Source: Paenibacillus senegalimassiliensis (GTDB taxonomy: Bacteria; Bacillota; Bacilli; Paenibacillales; Paenibacillaceae). From it: DNA of 64,000 nt. The position numbers and the translations under genes were made by a program. The notes beneath the pieces are model-generated. The model had not been told where the DNA came from. It saw only the letters and a program-made list of their open reading frames with translations, and made no database searches. This document shows positions 51,943 to 60,648 of this stretch, piece after piece (position 1 is the stretch's first letter; each line of letters opens with the position of its first letter). The stretch spans positions 1,550,001 through 1,614,000 of the forward strand of contig NZ_LN909046.1 of the NCBI RefSeq assembly GCF_001486585.1, in the 5' to 3' direction.

Positions 51943-52025
51943 TATACGATACCTCGCTTATATGAATTAAATTACAGAAAGACAACGACCATGTCATGGT
52001 TGCAAATATAAACTTAGATAAACAA

Positions 52026-52050
52026 AAAGCTGCCCATATAGAGCAGCTTT
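52026..52050 (-). terminator. Intrinsic terminator of the cold-shock gene
   Basis: Stem AAAGCTGC/GCAGCTTT followed by TTTTTG on the minus strand, 8 bp after the csp stop. Confidence 0.88.
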
Positions 52051-52057
52051 AAGCAAA

Positions 52058-52261
52058 TTAATAAACTTTAGATACGTTCTCAGCTTGCGGTCCGCGATTA
52101 CCTTGAACCACATTGAACTGAACGCGTTGACCTTCGTCTAACGACTTGTATCCTTCACCTTCGATGGCGCTGAAGTGAACGAATACATCGTTGCCTTCTT
52201 CGATTTCGATGAAACCAAAGCCTTTTTCTGCGTTAAACCATTTAACTGTACCTGTTTGCAT
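52058..52261 (-). CDS. Cold-shock protein (CspA/CspB family)
   Basis: 67 residues, [19 protein letters not shown] with RNP1 (KGFGFIE) and RNP2 (VFVHF), the single-stranded RNA/DNA chaperone fold. The ATG at 52261 has GGAGGATTCAC upstream; the 11-residue extension is rejected. The promoter TTGACT-17-TATTGT (52348-52376) gives a leader of about 80 nt, which contains a second copy of a 14-bp repeat whose first copy is in the promoter spacer. Confidence 0.95.
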   Translation of the reverse strand: MQTGTVKWFNAEKGFGFIEIEEGNDVFVHFSAIEGEGYKSLDEGQRVQFNVVQGNRGPQAENVSKVY

Positions 52262-52317
52262 GTGAATCCTCCAAAAATGTATTAACTCGAGCATTAGATC
52301 TTTTCAAAAATGCATCA

Positions 52318-52346
52318 TTGATGTCCGCTAATGTTTCGGTTAAACT
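52318..52346 (+). promoter_or_regulatory. Candidate promoter of the recombinase gene
   Basis: TTGATG, 17 bp, TAAACT. The 14-bp motif ATGTCCGCTAATGT overlaps the -35 and fills most of the spacer. Both hexamers match consensus at four positions. Confidence 0.4.
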
Positions 52347-52369
52347 AACAATATCATGTCCGCTAATGT
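52321..52369. repeat. Two direct repeats of ATGTCCGCTAATGT in a divergent promoter region
   Basis: Identical 14-bp copies at 52321-52334 and 52356-52369, 35 bp apart. The second lies in the spacer of the csp promoter (minus strand), the first in the spacer of the candidate recombinase promoter (plus strand) and in the csp leader. They look like operators for one regulator of both genes. Confidence 0.7.
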
Positions 52370-52376
52370 AAGTCAA
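52348..52376 (-). promoter_or_regulatory. Promoter of the cold-shock gene
   Basis: On the minus strand TTGACT (52371-52376), 17 bp, TATTGT (52348-52353). One copy of the 14-bp repeat lies inside the spacer. Confidence 0.6.
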
Positions 52377-52398
52377 GAAGACTTCGGAGGTATGGCAA

Positions 52399-53286
52399 AT
52401 GAAAGAACCGCACGAAATTTCCAAGCAAAGTGGACAGGTGATTCAAAATTTCATACATGTTCTCACTACACAAAAAGATTTGAGTGCCAAAACATTAAGA
52501 GAATATGCAAGTGATTTGAAACATTTCATCGGCTGGTTCACAGCTAACGATAATGAGAAGAACACCGACCTCCCCATTGATCATATCGCAACAGCCACAT
52601 TGGTCCGTTATCGGGAAGCGATGCAAGATACTATGGGATTAAAGCCGGCCACGATTAACCGACGCCTTATTACTTTGAAACGTTTCTTTGAATGGGCTGC
52701 TTCAGAGGGAATCATTGCACTCGACCCCTCTAAGCCAGTTAAGCTATTACCCGAAGACAAGGAAAAACCGAGAAAGATGACAAATCAGGAAGAAGAAGCA
52801 CTCATTAGTGCCACCAGGCAATATGGTTCCCTCCGGGATCAGGCCATTGTGTTTCTAATGCTTCACACGGGGTTATGGCCGATGGAAGTATGTGATCTTA
52901 AGCCTGAGGACATCCGATTGGATACGCCTTCTCATCATGTTATCGTTCAATCCGGAGTAAGAAATAATTATCGAGAGGTCCCTCTAAATGCTGCATGCCG
53001 TGTTGTATTAGAGGACTACATGTCCAAGCGCTCACCGAACTCAACCTATTTATTCTCATCCGAAAAAACAGGAGATCGTTTAACCGAACGGGCACTTCGT
53101 CACCTGATCCAGAAATACATGAAGGCAGCCCATCTTGAAGGGCTTCAAGCTCATCATTTGCGTCACCGATTTGGCTATGTTATGGCAGCAACAACCCCTG
53201 TGGACCTCTTGGCACAAATTATGGGACATGACAGGCAATCTACAACCATGATTTATATAAATGCCATCGGTACAGAGTTGCCTTAA
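52399..53286 (+). CDS. Tyrosine recombinase/integrase-like protein missing catalytic Arg I
   Basis: 295 residues with an N-terminal SAM-like core-binding domain (SAKTLREYASDLKHF ... PATINRRLITLKRFF) and a C-terminal catalytic domain. H252-x-L-R255, GH277 and Y286 are present (HHLRH, IMGHDRQSTTMIY). The usual TGLR motif carrying Arg I reads TGLW (W160), and the beta-hairpin Lys is not evident. It may bind DNA without recombining it. It ends convergently with malic enzyme, the two stop codons overlapping in TTAA. GGAGGT precedes the ATG. Confidence 0.82.
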   Translation: MKEPHEISKQSGQVIQNFIHVLTTQKDLSAKTLREYASDLKHFIGWFTANDNEKNTDLPIDHIATATLVRYREAMQDTMGLKPATINRRLITLKRFFEWAASEGIIALDPSKPVKLLPEDKEKPRKMTNQEEEALISATRQYGSLRDQAIVFLMLHTGLWPMEVCDLKPEDIRLDTPSHHVIVQSGVRNNYREVPLNAACRVVLEDYMSKRSPNSTYLFSSEKTGDRLTERALRHLIQKYMKAAHLEGLQAHHLRHRFGYVMAATTPVDLLAQIMGHDRQSTTMIYINAIGTELP

Positions 53287-54476
53287 CCTACAACAACTTC
53301 CTCAACAAGACGGTTTTTACGAGCCACACCACTACGGATAGCGGCCTTCACTACCGCTATCCGAATTCTCTCCACAACACGGGTATCAAATACGTCCGGA
53401 ATAATGTAGTTTTCATTCAACTCCGAAGCCTCAATCACGGAAGAAAGAGCTTCCGCGGCAGCCAACTTCATCTCATCGTTAATATCCGTGGCCTGACAAT
53501 CAAGCGCTCCACGGAAAATGCCGGGGAAGCAAAGCACGTTATTAATCTGATTTGGATAGTCGGAGCGCCCTGTCGCCATCACCTTGACATAAGGAGCAGC
53601 AAGCACCGGGTCAATCTCCGGCATCGGGTTGGCCATAGCAAACACAATGGGGTCCTTGGCCATATTTTGCAAGTCCTCCACCTTCAATGCACCTTGCGTG
53701 GATACGCCAATAAATACATCGGCACCCTTAATTACCTCAGATAGAGGTCCCTGCTCATTATCCGGATTCGAGATATTGGCAAATTCAGCCCAATGTTCCT
53801 TCTCATAGGTGACGCTTCGATTAATAGCACCTTCCCGGTCAACGCCAATCAGACGCACCGCCCCCGCCTGAAGCAGCATTTTAGAGATGGAGATACCGGC
53901 TGCTCCAACCCCATTAACTACGATCTTGGCCTGACGAATGTCCTTGCCGCATACCTTTAGTGCATTAAGCAAGCCGGCCAGGACCACAATAGCCGTTCCG
54001 TGCTGATCATCATGAAATACAGGGATATCCATCTCTTGTCTAAGGCGCCCTTCAATCTCGAAGCAGCGAGGTGAGCCGATATCCTCCAAATTGATGCCAC
54101 CAAAGGTCGGCGCCAGTGCCTTAACGATGAGAATAATCTCTTCCGTATTTGTGGTATCCAGGCAAAGTGGAACAGCATCTATTCCTGCAAACTGCTTAAA
54201 TAACGCTGCCTTTCCCTCCATAACTGGCATAGCCGCTCTCGGTCCAATATCTCCCAAGCCAAGCACGGCCGTTCCGTCCGTTATTACGGCTACTGTATTT
54301 CTTTTCGTAGTCAACTGGTAAGCCTTCTCCTGATCTCCGTGAATCGCCTGGCAGACCTCGGCCACGCCCGGAGTATATACTTTAGAGAGGTCCTCCTTGC
54401 TCAGAATCGGATGCTTGAGCGTTACTTCCAATTTCCCGCCTTCGTGCAAATGCATAATTTCATTTAAACTCTCCAC
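53283..54476 (-). CDS. NAD(P)-dependent malic enzyme
   Basis: 397 residues. YTPGVAEVCQAI, TAVLGLGDIGPRAAMPVMEGKAALFK, DIPVFHDDQHGTAIV and NGVGAAGISI are all malic enzyme motifs; the last is the nucleotide-binding loop. The enzyme decarboxylates malate to pyruvate. The GTG at 54476 is preceded by GGGAGGCGACCACC and gives MESLNEIMHLHEGGKLEV, the normal family start, whereas the TTG at 54512 adds 12 unlike residues. Short bacterial type, about 400 residues. Confidence 0.92.
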   Translation of the reverse strand: MESLNEIMHLHEGGKLEVTLKHPILSKEDLSKVYTPGVAEVCQAIHGDQEKAYQLTTKRNTVAVITDGTAVLGLGDIGPRAAMPVMEGKAALFKQFAGIDAVPLCLDTTNTEEIILIVKALAPTFGGINLEDIGSPRCFEIEGRLRQEMDIPVFHDDQHGTAIVVLAGLLNALKVCGKDIRQAKIVVNGVGAAGISISKMLLQAGAVRLIGVDREGAINRSVTYEKEHWAEFANISNPDNEQGPLSEVIKGADVFIGVSTQGALKVEDLQNMAKDPIVFAMANPMPEIDPVLAAPYVKVMATGRSDYPNQINNVLCFPGIFRGALDCQATDINDEMKLAAAEALSSVIEASELNENYIIPDVFDTRVVERIRIAVVKAAIRSGVARKNRLVEEVVVG

Positions 54477-54676
54477 GGTGGTCGCCTCCCAATTTAATCC
54501 TAAATTCAACAATTAACCCTATCCAGATGGCAGGCGCTTTGTTTGATTTATCTAAAAAATATTTTGATACAATAAACCCACATGCAAATCATAAACTAGT
54601 CCACCGCAACAGAAAGTCAAATTTATCACAATTTTAATTAAAACTGCATCTTTCTCAATTCAATGCAAAAAGAAAA

Positions 54677-54695
54677 GACACTCTAAACGAGTGCC
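54677..54695 (-). terminator. Intrinsic terminator of the macro-domain gene
   Basis: On the minus strand GGCACTC-GTTTA-GAGTGTC (one mismatch), followed by TTTTCTTTTT, directly after the stop at 54700. Confidence 0.8.
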
Positions 54696-54699
54696 TTCC

Positions 54700-55227
54700 C
54701 TACAATACTTCCGTCTGTCTCTTGTAAATCTCGTAATTCTCTTCGTCAAAACAAACAAACTGGATGTTCTCGATGCCATCATGCGCATCTATATATTCCT
54801 GAACTGTACGAATAGCAATTTGCGCGGCTTCCACTTTGGGGAATTTGTATATCCCGGTGCTTATGTTGGGAAAAGCAATGCTCTTGACCTGATGACTTTG
54901 TGCCAACTCCAGAGTGCTCCGATAGCAGCTTTGCAGCTTTTCTTGCTCATTCTTGGTACCCCCATTCCACACGGGACCAACCGTATGTATGACGTATTTG
55001 GCTTGCAGCCTGCCCGCTGTTGTTATTACCGCTTCCCCTACCGCACAGCCACCTTGCTTCGCTCTGACTTGCTTGCATGCCTCTAATATTTCCGGACCGC
55101 CAGCACGATGGATTGCTCCATCAACGCCACCGCCGCCCAGCAAGCTCGTATTGGCTGCATTCACGATGCAATCTACTTTGGACTTCGTAATATCTCCGTA
55201 TATGACCTCTATCATCGCTTTGTTCAT
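54700..55227 (-). CDS. Macro-domain O-acetyl-ADP-ribose deacetylase-type protein (YmdB-like)
   Basis: 175 residues. [27 protein letters not shown] is the classical ADP-ribose-binding loop of the macro domain, with the catalytic Asn and Asp, and [13 protein letters not shown] is the second loop. It should hydrolyse O-acetyl-ADP-ribose or remove ADP-ribose from proteins. It lies 23 bp downstream of the cupin gene, likely cotranscribed. Confidence 0.92.
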   Translation of the reverse strand: MNKAMIEVIYGDITKSKVDCIVNAANTSLLGGGGVDGAIHRAGGPEILEACKQVRAKQGGCAVGEAVITTAGRLQAKYVIHTVGPVWNGGTKNEQEKLQSCYRSTLELAQSHQVKSIAFPNISTGIYKFPKVEAAQIAIRTVQEYIDAHDGIENIQFVCFDEENYEIYKRQTEVL

Positions 55228-55250
55228 TCGATTTCACCATCGTTGCCTTT

Positions 55251-55778
55251 CTATTTCTCTGGGTCCCTATTTTCTTTCCTTGTAGCAATCTCGTGTTGCT
55301 TCCATTTCTCAGCAACTTCCGCTTCGTTCAGATGGTAATCCACGCGATCTTCCGTTTGATAAATCTCCTGATAAGGCAAAATATTAATCTTCCCGGAATC
55401 GGGGTACTCACACACGTCAATCCCTACCGAAGTCCGCATATCGAGAAATTTGCAAGGTTCCTCAGTGTGGTTATACAACTGGTGAGCTCCTGATGGACCC
55501 ATTTCAAAAAATATGACATCCCCAGTATTGACTTCCTCTACTCCCTCCGGTGTTCTTAACATCGCCTTTCCGGATAGTAATACGAAAATTTCTTCTGCAT
55601 TTCTATGGAAATGATAGGGATAGGAATACTTTCCCGGGTCGAGCGATCTGACATCAAATACTAAATGCTTGGACTGGACAATCTCAGCTAATCGTTCACT
55701 GGTATGCCATGCAAACTCCGGAACGGGGGATTGTTTCAACTTGTACTGCAAATTGTTATCGTTGAAAATGTGAGCCAA
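55251..55778 (-). CDS. Cupin-domain protein
   Basis: 175 residues. The two cupin motifs are YHFHRNAEEIFVLLSGKAMLRTPEG (metal His, His, Glu) and GDVIFFEMGPSGAHQLYNHTEEP (second His). It might be a small-molecule dioxygenase, isomerase or binding protein; the substrate is unknown. The TTG at 55778 has AAGAGGTGA upstream, better than the GTG at 55787. Confidence 0.85.
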   Translation of the reverse strand: MAHIFNDNNLQYKLKQSPVPEFAWHTSERLAEIVQSKHLVFDVRSLDPGKYSYPYHFHRNAEEIFVLLSGKAMLRTPEGVEEVNTGDVIFFEMGPSGAHQLYNHTEEPCKFLDMRTSVGIDVCEYPDSGKINILPYQEIYQTEDRVDYHLNEAEVAEKWKQHEIATRKENRDPEK

Positions 55779-55830
55779 TGCAATCACCTCTTAAGTTTGA
55801 TTTGCCTATCCTAGGTTTAAAATAGAAGTA

Positions 55831-55866
55831 CCCCAGCCCTTAGATAACTCTATCTTAAGGTTGGGG
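55831..55866 (-). terminator. Hairpin after the Rrf2 gene
   Basis: CCCCAGCCCTTAGATA pairs with TATCTTAAGGTTGGGG (two mismatches). The T-run is interrupted (TACTTCTATTTT), so termination may be partial. Confidence 0.65.
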
Positions 55867-55891
55867 CTCTTGTTGTCAGAGCATATATTAA

Positions 55892-56338
55892 TTATACGCG
55901 TTGAGCCACTTTATCCAAAGCGGATTGAAGTGTATGTTCCCGCAGATATTGATACAGATGTTGCTCTGCTCCGATCATGACTTCCTCAATGACACACCCG
56001 TCGCGCTTTGCAGGGCGATCTGTGCCCACTTCTGAACGGTGTTGCTGAGAGCTTGAATTGGAGCATTCAAATAAATGCTGCCGCCCCTCTATAACCTGAA
56101 TCACTTCCAGAAAGGATATTTCTTCTGGAGCTTTGGACAATTCATAACCCCCGTTCACTCCCGGTGCTGCCCGTACGACTCCATCTTGTCTCAACTTGGA
56201 CATGATTTTGGACAAATAACTTTCCGATACACCAAGGACTGCGGACAATTCCTTAATGCCCACATTCTGCCTACGCTCTGTACGAGCCAAATAAAGCAAC
56301 GCATGCAGTGCATAGTCTGTACTTTTGGAGAATTGCAT
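55892..56338 (-). CDS. Rrf2-family transcriptional regulator
   Basis: 148 residues. KSTDYALHALLYLA, then LSAVLGVSESYLSKIMSKLRQDGVV is the Rrf2 winged helix-turn-helix. A Cys (FECSNS) and a second (RDGCVIEE) are present but not the three-Cys pattern of IscR/NsrR, so an Fe-S cluster is doubtful; a thiol-based switch is possible. The ATG at 56338 has AAGGAGACCATC upstream. Its target genes are unknown; the adjacent cupin and macro-domain genes are candidates. Confidence 0.88.
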   Translation of the reverse strand: MQFSKSTDYALHALLYLARTERRQNVGIKELSAVLGVSESYLSKIMSKLRQDGVVRAAPGVNGGYELSKAPEEISFLEVIQVIEGRQHLFECSNSSSQQHRSEVGTDRPAKRDGCVIEEVMIGAEQHLYQYLREHTLQSALDKVAQRV

Positions 56339-56413
56339 GATGGTCTCCTTCCTCTGAAGATTGTGCCCATTAACGATGTTTATTGTCCATGATATAGGTT
56401 TGGGCAAGCTTTT

Positions 56414-56965
56414 TCAACTCTTTTCCCTTATCTTGAGCAGTGGCCATTTCTCCAGCCAATTCTTGCTTTGTATTCTTTGATGAAAAACATCATCATCCGT
56501 ATAGAGCGGACTCTTTCGAATCACCAAATCAAATAAATCCTGTAATCCGTAAGGAGCAATAATGATGATACCTCCGTCCTCATCAAGGCTAACACCCACA
56601 GCAGTAGCTGTCTCCGGCCATCTCTTCATTGCATCCGTCACTGATAAATAAGGCTCGTCTTGATTTCTGATATGCATGCGTGCTTGATTTTTGCAGGACC
56701 AATCGTAAGTATTCCGCTGTTCCCTCAATACAAGTTCATGCCTTTTCTCCGTATCCTCTGCAAGATCATATGGATCATAATAAAGGATATCCACATCGTT
56801 CAGTGGAGTGGGTTCAGAGTAGCCATGCAAATGATCCCAGACCCGATTGCGTACATACCCCGCGGCAATGTACCAATCAGGCAGACCTAACTGGCGAACC
56901 AGTTCAAGATCTCTGAGCAAATATTCATTAGATCGCAATATATCAATTAACTTTTGCTCCAACAT
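56414..56965 (-). CDS. Nucleotidyltransferase-family protein (DUF925/NTP_transf_6-like)
   Basis: 183 residues. IAAGYVRNRVWD and NDVDILYYDPYDLAEDTEKRHE are typical of the NTP_transf_6 family, where the paired acidic residues (DVDILYYD) resemble a nucleotidyltransferase active site. A cytosolic enzyme of unknown substrate. It lies 9 bp after the GNAT gene. Confidence 0.85.
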   Translation of the reverse strand: MLEQKLIDILRSNEYLLRDLELVRQLGLPDWYIAAGYVRNRVWDHLHGYSEPTPLNDVDILYYDPYDLAEDTEKRHELVLREQRNTYDWSCKNQARMHIRNQDEPYLSVTDAMKRWPETATAVGVSLDEDGGIIIIAPYGLQDLFDLVIRKSPLYTDDDVFHQRIQSKNWLEKWPLLKIREKS

Positions 56966-56974
56966 GCTTCAGTT

Positions 56975-57517
56975 CTACCTCCCTGTCCCACTCTCTTTAG
57001 TACACGATTTGAAATTTATAGGTAACACCATAAAATTTTCATCAAAATATTTTCCACCATATTTAAGGGCATTCCGTTCAGTCCCATATACTTGAAAACC
57101 TAGAGCATTATATAACCTTTTGGCTGGTTCATTATTGCTCACTACCGTGAGGTTGATTTGCTCCAGACCTTCTAATTGTTTGGCCTTTTCAATTAACGCA
57201 AGCAGTAGGCTTCTTCCAATGTTCATGCCGCGTGCATCTGCGCTAACATACATCCCATAGACATTTCCTTTATGCTTCGTTTTGACTCCGTCTTCTCTGA
57301 CAAAAGTAAGGACTCCCATCAACCGTTCTTCCTCATTAAAAGCCCCCAGCACAAATTTTCCCGAACTTGGCGTTATTCGTTCACTGACCTTTTCAAGTGA
57401 GAATTCCAACTCTTGCTCATACGTTGAGCCAAACGCTTCTGGATTTTCCTTTAAGCCTTTCAGCCTGATCTCCTGATAAAATTGAGCATCTGTAGCTTGA
57501 AGAGTTCGTATTTTCAT
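56975..57517 (-). CDS. GNAT family N-acetyltransferase
   Basis: 180 residues. The motif VYGMYVSADARGMNIGRSLLLALIEKAK is the GNAT acetyl-CoA binding region and NNEPAKRLYNALGFQVYGTERNALK the C-terminal end. The start MKIRTLQATDAQFYQEIRL is standard. It overlaps the preceding GNAT gene by 4 bp. Confidence 0.88.
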   Translation of the reverse strand: MKIRTLQATDAQFYQEIRLKGLKENPEAFGSTYEQELEFSLEKVSERITPSSGKFVLGAFNEEERLMGVLTFVREDGVKTKHKGNVYGMYVSADARGMNIGRSLLLALIEKAKQLEGLEQINLTVVSNNEPAKRLYNALGFQVYGTERNALKYGGKYFDENFMVLPINFKSCTKESGTGR

Positions 57518-58080
57518 TGATAACCGGCTTCTTCTCTAAGAATAGAGTACATCTTTACATCCTGATGATGCCCTTTGCAAAATAAATGCTTTCTTAAAAT
57601 ACCCTCAAAGGTCATGCCTGACTTCTCCATAACGCGCGCGGACCCGATGTTATCCGGGTGACATCTTGCTTCAATCCGAATCAGATCCATGACCTCAAAT
57701 CCAAATTGAATAATTCGCGTAGCTGCCTCGGACATGATGCCCTTATTCCAATATTCTCTGGACAAAGCATACCCCAGCTCCGCCCTTGCATGATCTATAC
57801 TCCAATACATAAACCCGCAAGTTCCAATCAGTTTGCCGGTGCTCTTGTCTTCTATGCCCCAAGGAGCTACTTCCTGGTTATCGTATGTATTCAAAATAAA
57901 ATTAATAAACCCCTGGGTATCCTGAGGTGTTTGATGTGTATACCAAGTTGTGTACTTCGTCATCGCCTCATCCGAGCAATAGTTGAACATATCGTTCAAA
58001 TCATCCCGCCGTACTTTTCTCAGCATTGTTCTTTCTGTCTCCAGCACCGGAAGATTTCCATATATATCTTTGATCTCCAT
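57514..58080 (-). CDS. GNAT family N-acetyltransferase (RimJ/RimL type)
   Basis: 188 residues. LETERTMLRKVRRDDLNDMF is the RimJ/RimL start, AELGYALSREYWNKGIMSEA the acetyl-CoA motif, and NIGSARVMEKSGMTFEGILRKH the C-terminal signature. The ATG at 58080 has GAGGGTG upstream; the eight residues before it are not part of the family start. It is the first gene of a three-gene operon with a second GNAT and the nucleotidyltransferase. Confidence 0.88.
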   Translation of the reverse strand: MEIKDIYGNLPVLETERTMLRKVRRDDLNDMFNYCSDEAMTKYTTWYTHQTPQDTQGFINFILNTYDNQEVAPWGIEDKSTGKLIGTCGFMYWSIDHARAELGYALSREYWNKGIMSEAATRIIQFGFEVMDLIRIEARCHPDNIGSARVMEKSGMTFEGILRKHLFCKGHHQDVKMYSILREEAGYQ

Positions 58081-58377
58081 GCCCATCACCCTCGTCATTC
58101 CCATTGGATTTTTATACTTTAGTCTGGGTCACCTGCTGTCATCATCAAAGGCTGTTCTAAATATATTATCCTTGAGGTGGGCTATTTTCAATCACAATTC
58201 TCATGCCGATTACCACAAACAGGTAATTATATCAGTCCACTCTTTACCCATGTATCCGACTAAAGCACTAAAATACTAGACTTGTTGCTTTGGCCCCTAT
58301 GCTAAGGAAAGGGTTTACTTTATACTTCAAAAAAAACGATGCCACAGGCATCCATCTTAAGGAGGTATGTGTAGCTT

Positions 58378-59640
58378 ATGATTACAAGGACAACAGCCCT
58401 TGTCACTCAGAAGATGATCATTTTGGTTGGATTTCTTTTACTTATTAGTTTTGCATTACAGGCGAGCACGGCTTTGGCCGCTGACAAGCCAATCAAGGTT
58501 CTTTTTAACGAGAATAAGCTGGAACTTGCCAAGGACCCTATCGTAACAAATGGAACCACCTTAGTCCCGTTCCGCCCTTTGTTTGAAGCCATGGGAATTA
58601 AGGTAGAATGGAACCAAGCTGAACAGACTGTTCGCGCTACCGGAGATAACTATTCGCTTCAACTGAAAGTGGGCAGCAAGCAAGCCGTTGTAAATGGCAA
58701 AAATTTAACTTTGACAGTAGCACCACAAACCGTTGATGGGCACACTCTGGTACCTATTCGTTTCATTAGTGAATCGACGGGCTCTCTGGTTGCCTGGAAT
58801 CCTTACGGCTTGGAAGTGATTGTATATACAGAGGATTATATAACAGCAAGTGGATCGACAAAGGAACAGGTTCAGGACCTGATTGACAAAGAGCTTGCCC
58901 GTATCAAGGGTGAGGCCGAAGGCCAAAATCAGACAAATACCAATACACCGATTACTTCTGTTAAAGTCCCCACACCACCACAAGGAAGTGGGGTTTATAA
59001 GCCTGCTACTTCTGACTCCGTGGACTTAAGTAAACTGCAAGGCATGTATTATGGATTCCGACTGGACAACGGAGGTTATGAATGTGGAGGGCTGTGCACC
59101 GATTTATTTACCTTCCTCCCTGGGGGCAAGGTGGTCGTAGGAACACCTGTGAATGGCGGCCCGGAGACGATCGATTGCACCAAGGATGACTGCCAGACTT
59201 ATACGATCAAGAATGGGACACTGACGCTGGCGAACAAAGATACGTATAGCATTAAAGTGGAAAATGGCGAGCTTCATATTGATGACACTGCCATGACCCG
59301 GGTGAAGACGGCAGCCAATGACTTGAAGCTCGATGGTTCTTATGAATATATAGGCTATCAAGGGCTAATTGGTATTTCTGCTGGTTCCACCTCATGGACG
59401 CATACTATTCAACTAAATAAAGACGGTACATTTGAAAGCAGTGAACTTATGCTCGGACATGTAGAGGGCGGACTTCCAACATCGGGTGCCGCTGGTGGAG
59501 ATAGCACGGGTTCATATCGCATCACGGGCAATACTTTGGTGCTTGCTTACAAGGATGGGACTGTCAGCAATTTGCTGTTCTTCCTTCATGACGACGGCAG
59601 CCTGCAAATCGGAGAGGATAATTATAATCCGGAGGATTAA
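58378..59640 (+). CDS. Secreted copper-amine-oxidase-N (stalk) domain protein
   Basis: 420 residues. A signal peptide ends STALAADKPI. Residues about 38-155 are two repeated blocks ending VTNGTTLVPFRPLFEAMGIKVEWN and VDGHTLVPIRFISESTGSLVAWN, the stalk domain (copper amine oxidase N) common in Paenibacillus exported proteins. A Thr/Pro-rich linker and a strand-rich C-terminal domain (about 215-420) with three Cys residues follow; no enzyme motif is recognised. AAGGAGGT precedes the ATG by 11 nt. The 297 bp between 58081 and the start show no gene and no obvious operator. Confidence 0.85.
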   Translation: MITRTTALVTQKMIILVGFLLLISFALQASTALAADKPIKVLFNENKLELAKDPIVTNGTTLVPFRPLFEAMGIKVEWNQAEQTVRATGDNYSLQLKVGSKQAVVNGKNLTLTVAPQTVDGHTLVPIRFISESTGSLVAWNPYGLEVIVYTEDYITASGSTKEQVQDLIDKELARIKGEAEGQNQTNTNTPITSVKVPTPPQGSGVYKPATSDSVDLSKLQGMYYGFRLDNGGYECGGLCTDLFTFLPGGKVVVGTPVNGGPETIDCTKDDCQTYTIKNGTLTLANKDTYSIKVENGELHIDDTAMTRVKTAANDLKLDGSYEYIGYQGLIGISAGSTSWTHTIQLNKDGTFESSELMLGHVEGGLPTSGAAGGDSTGSYRITGNTLVLAYKDGTVSNLLFFLHDDGSLQIGEDNYNPED

Positions 59641-59670
59641 ATCTAATCTTACAGCAACATATACCCATAG

Positions 59671-59707
59671 CAGCCAAGGTTCATCATTGAACCTCGGCTG
59701 CTTTTTT
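59671..59707 (+). terminator. Intrinsic terminator after the stalk-domain gene
   Basis: CAGCC-AA-GGTTCA / TGAACC-TC-GGCTG stem with TCAT loop, followed by TTTTTT. It lies between convergent genes. Confidence 0.88.
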
Positions 59708-60252
59708 CACTGATCCTGTTTGCGATTATCCAGCTTAAGCAAGCCATATACCCAGATGTCATAATAAACTCCTTGGAAGCTTTCAGCTTGCCTTAAAGTT
59801 CCCTCATGCTTGAATTGAAGTTGCTTGGGTATCCGCTGGCTTCGGAAATTCCCACTCTTCACTCTAATTTCAATACGGTTCAAGCCCAATTCAGCAAAAA
59901 TGTGCCCGATTATTAACTTACACGCAGTTAGCATGTATCCATTCCCCTCATGTTGGCTCCCCAGCCAATAACCTATTTCGGTTTTCTTATTCCTGGCATC
60001 TATAGAGAGCAGCCCGATGGAGCCTACCAGCGTGTCATCTATCCATATTCCTGCCCAAAAACCTTCATGGTTGTGATATTTAGTTTGGATACTGCGAATG
60101 AATTCCTGGCAATCGTCCAGCGCTTTAATTCGCTGAGGAAATTCTAACCACCTGTTCAACGTAGCTCTTGAGGAATCAACCAGATCATACAATTCAGCCG
60201 AATCGCTCTCTCTGAATAAACGTATTGTTAAGTTTTTGTGATTCAGATACAT
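59707..60252 (-). CDS. GNAT family N-acetyltransferase (RimL/YdaF-like)
   Basis: 181 residues. LTIRLFRESDSAELYDLVDSS start, EIGYWLGSQHEGNGYMLTACKLII acetyl-CoA motif and LNRIEIRVKSGNFRSQRIPKQL at the end. The last motif normally reads N..S..VxxKxGF; here NFRSQRIPKQLQF is somewhat divergent. GGGAGCGGAGCAGG precedes the ATG. It lies 15 bp after a truncated GNAT remnant. Confidence 0.86.
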   Translation of the reverse strand: MYLNHKNLTIRLFRESDSAELYDLVDSSRATLNRWLEFPQRIKALDDCQEFIRSIQTKYHNHEGFWAGIWIDDTLVGSIGLLSIDARNKKTEIGYWLGSQHEGNGYMLTACKLIIGHIFAELGLNRIEIRVKSGNFRSQRIPKQLQFKHEGTLRQAESFQGVYYDIWVYGLLKLDNRKQDQ

Positions 60253-60267
60253 GACCTGCTCCGCTCC

Positions 60268-60648
60268 CTACTTCTTTGTCCATGTCGTGCGGATATAACC
60301 TAGCTTCATTCCAACCCGTTCCATATTTCGGTGGCTTTGAGATAAGAAGTTGCATTGCCCTACCACCAGCCTGCAAGCGTTCCGCTGTGCTTCGGATATT
60401 CTCCTTTGTAACAACAATTGATGTAAGCCCCGCCCTCTGAAGTTCGGCAATGTAGCTGCGAAAGTCAAAGAAGCAATACCACCCTGAGAGCACATGGCAG
60501 CAGTCGCCGCAGGTTCATCGTTTACATAGGCGATAAAAAACTTCCAGCCCGGTCGTTGATATAGAACTTGGTTATTTGCTGCAACAGGCTTGATTCCTTC
60601 ATCCGGCAGTCCCGTGCCTCGACAATGGATCAGGGCATACGTCCTTAT
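60268..60648 (-). pseudogene. 5'-truncated GNAT acetyltransferase remnant
   Basis: About 127 codons encode the C-terminal part of a GNAT enzyme: TYALIHCRGTG, WKFFIAYVNDEPAATAA, the core motif ATLPNFRGRGLHQLLLQRRI and the end MERVGMKLGYIRT. No start codon with a ribosome-binding site exists; the frame opens into the 3' end of the lipoprotein gene and stays open without ATG, GTG or TTG to about 60699. The N-terminal half of the enzyme is missing, so this is a decayed or deletion-truncated gene. Confidence 0.7.

Noticed and set aside
52399-53286. Integrase as evidence of a prophage or integrative element
   Set aside because: No att duplication, phage structural genes or tRNA neighbour were seen, and the protein lacks Arg I. 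The flanking genes are ordinary chromosomal ones.
60194-60493. 99-codon ORF overlapping the GNAT remnant
   Set aside because: The alternative frame encodes clear GNAT motifs; the 99-codon frame has none.
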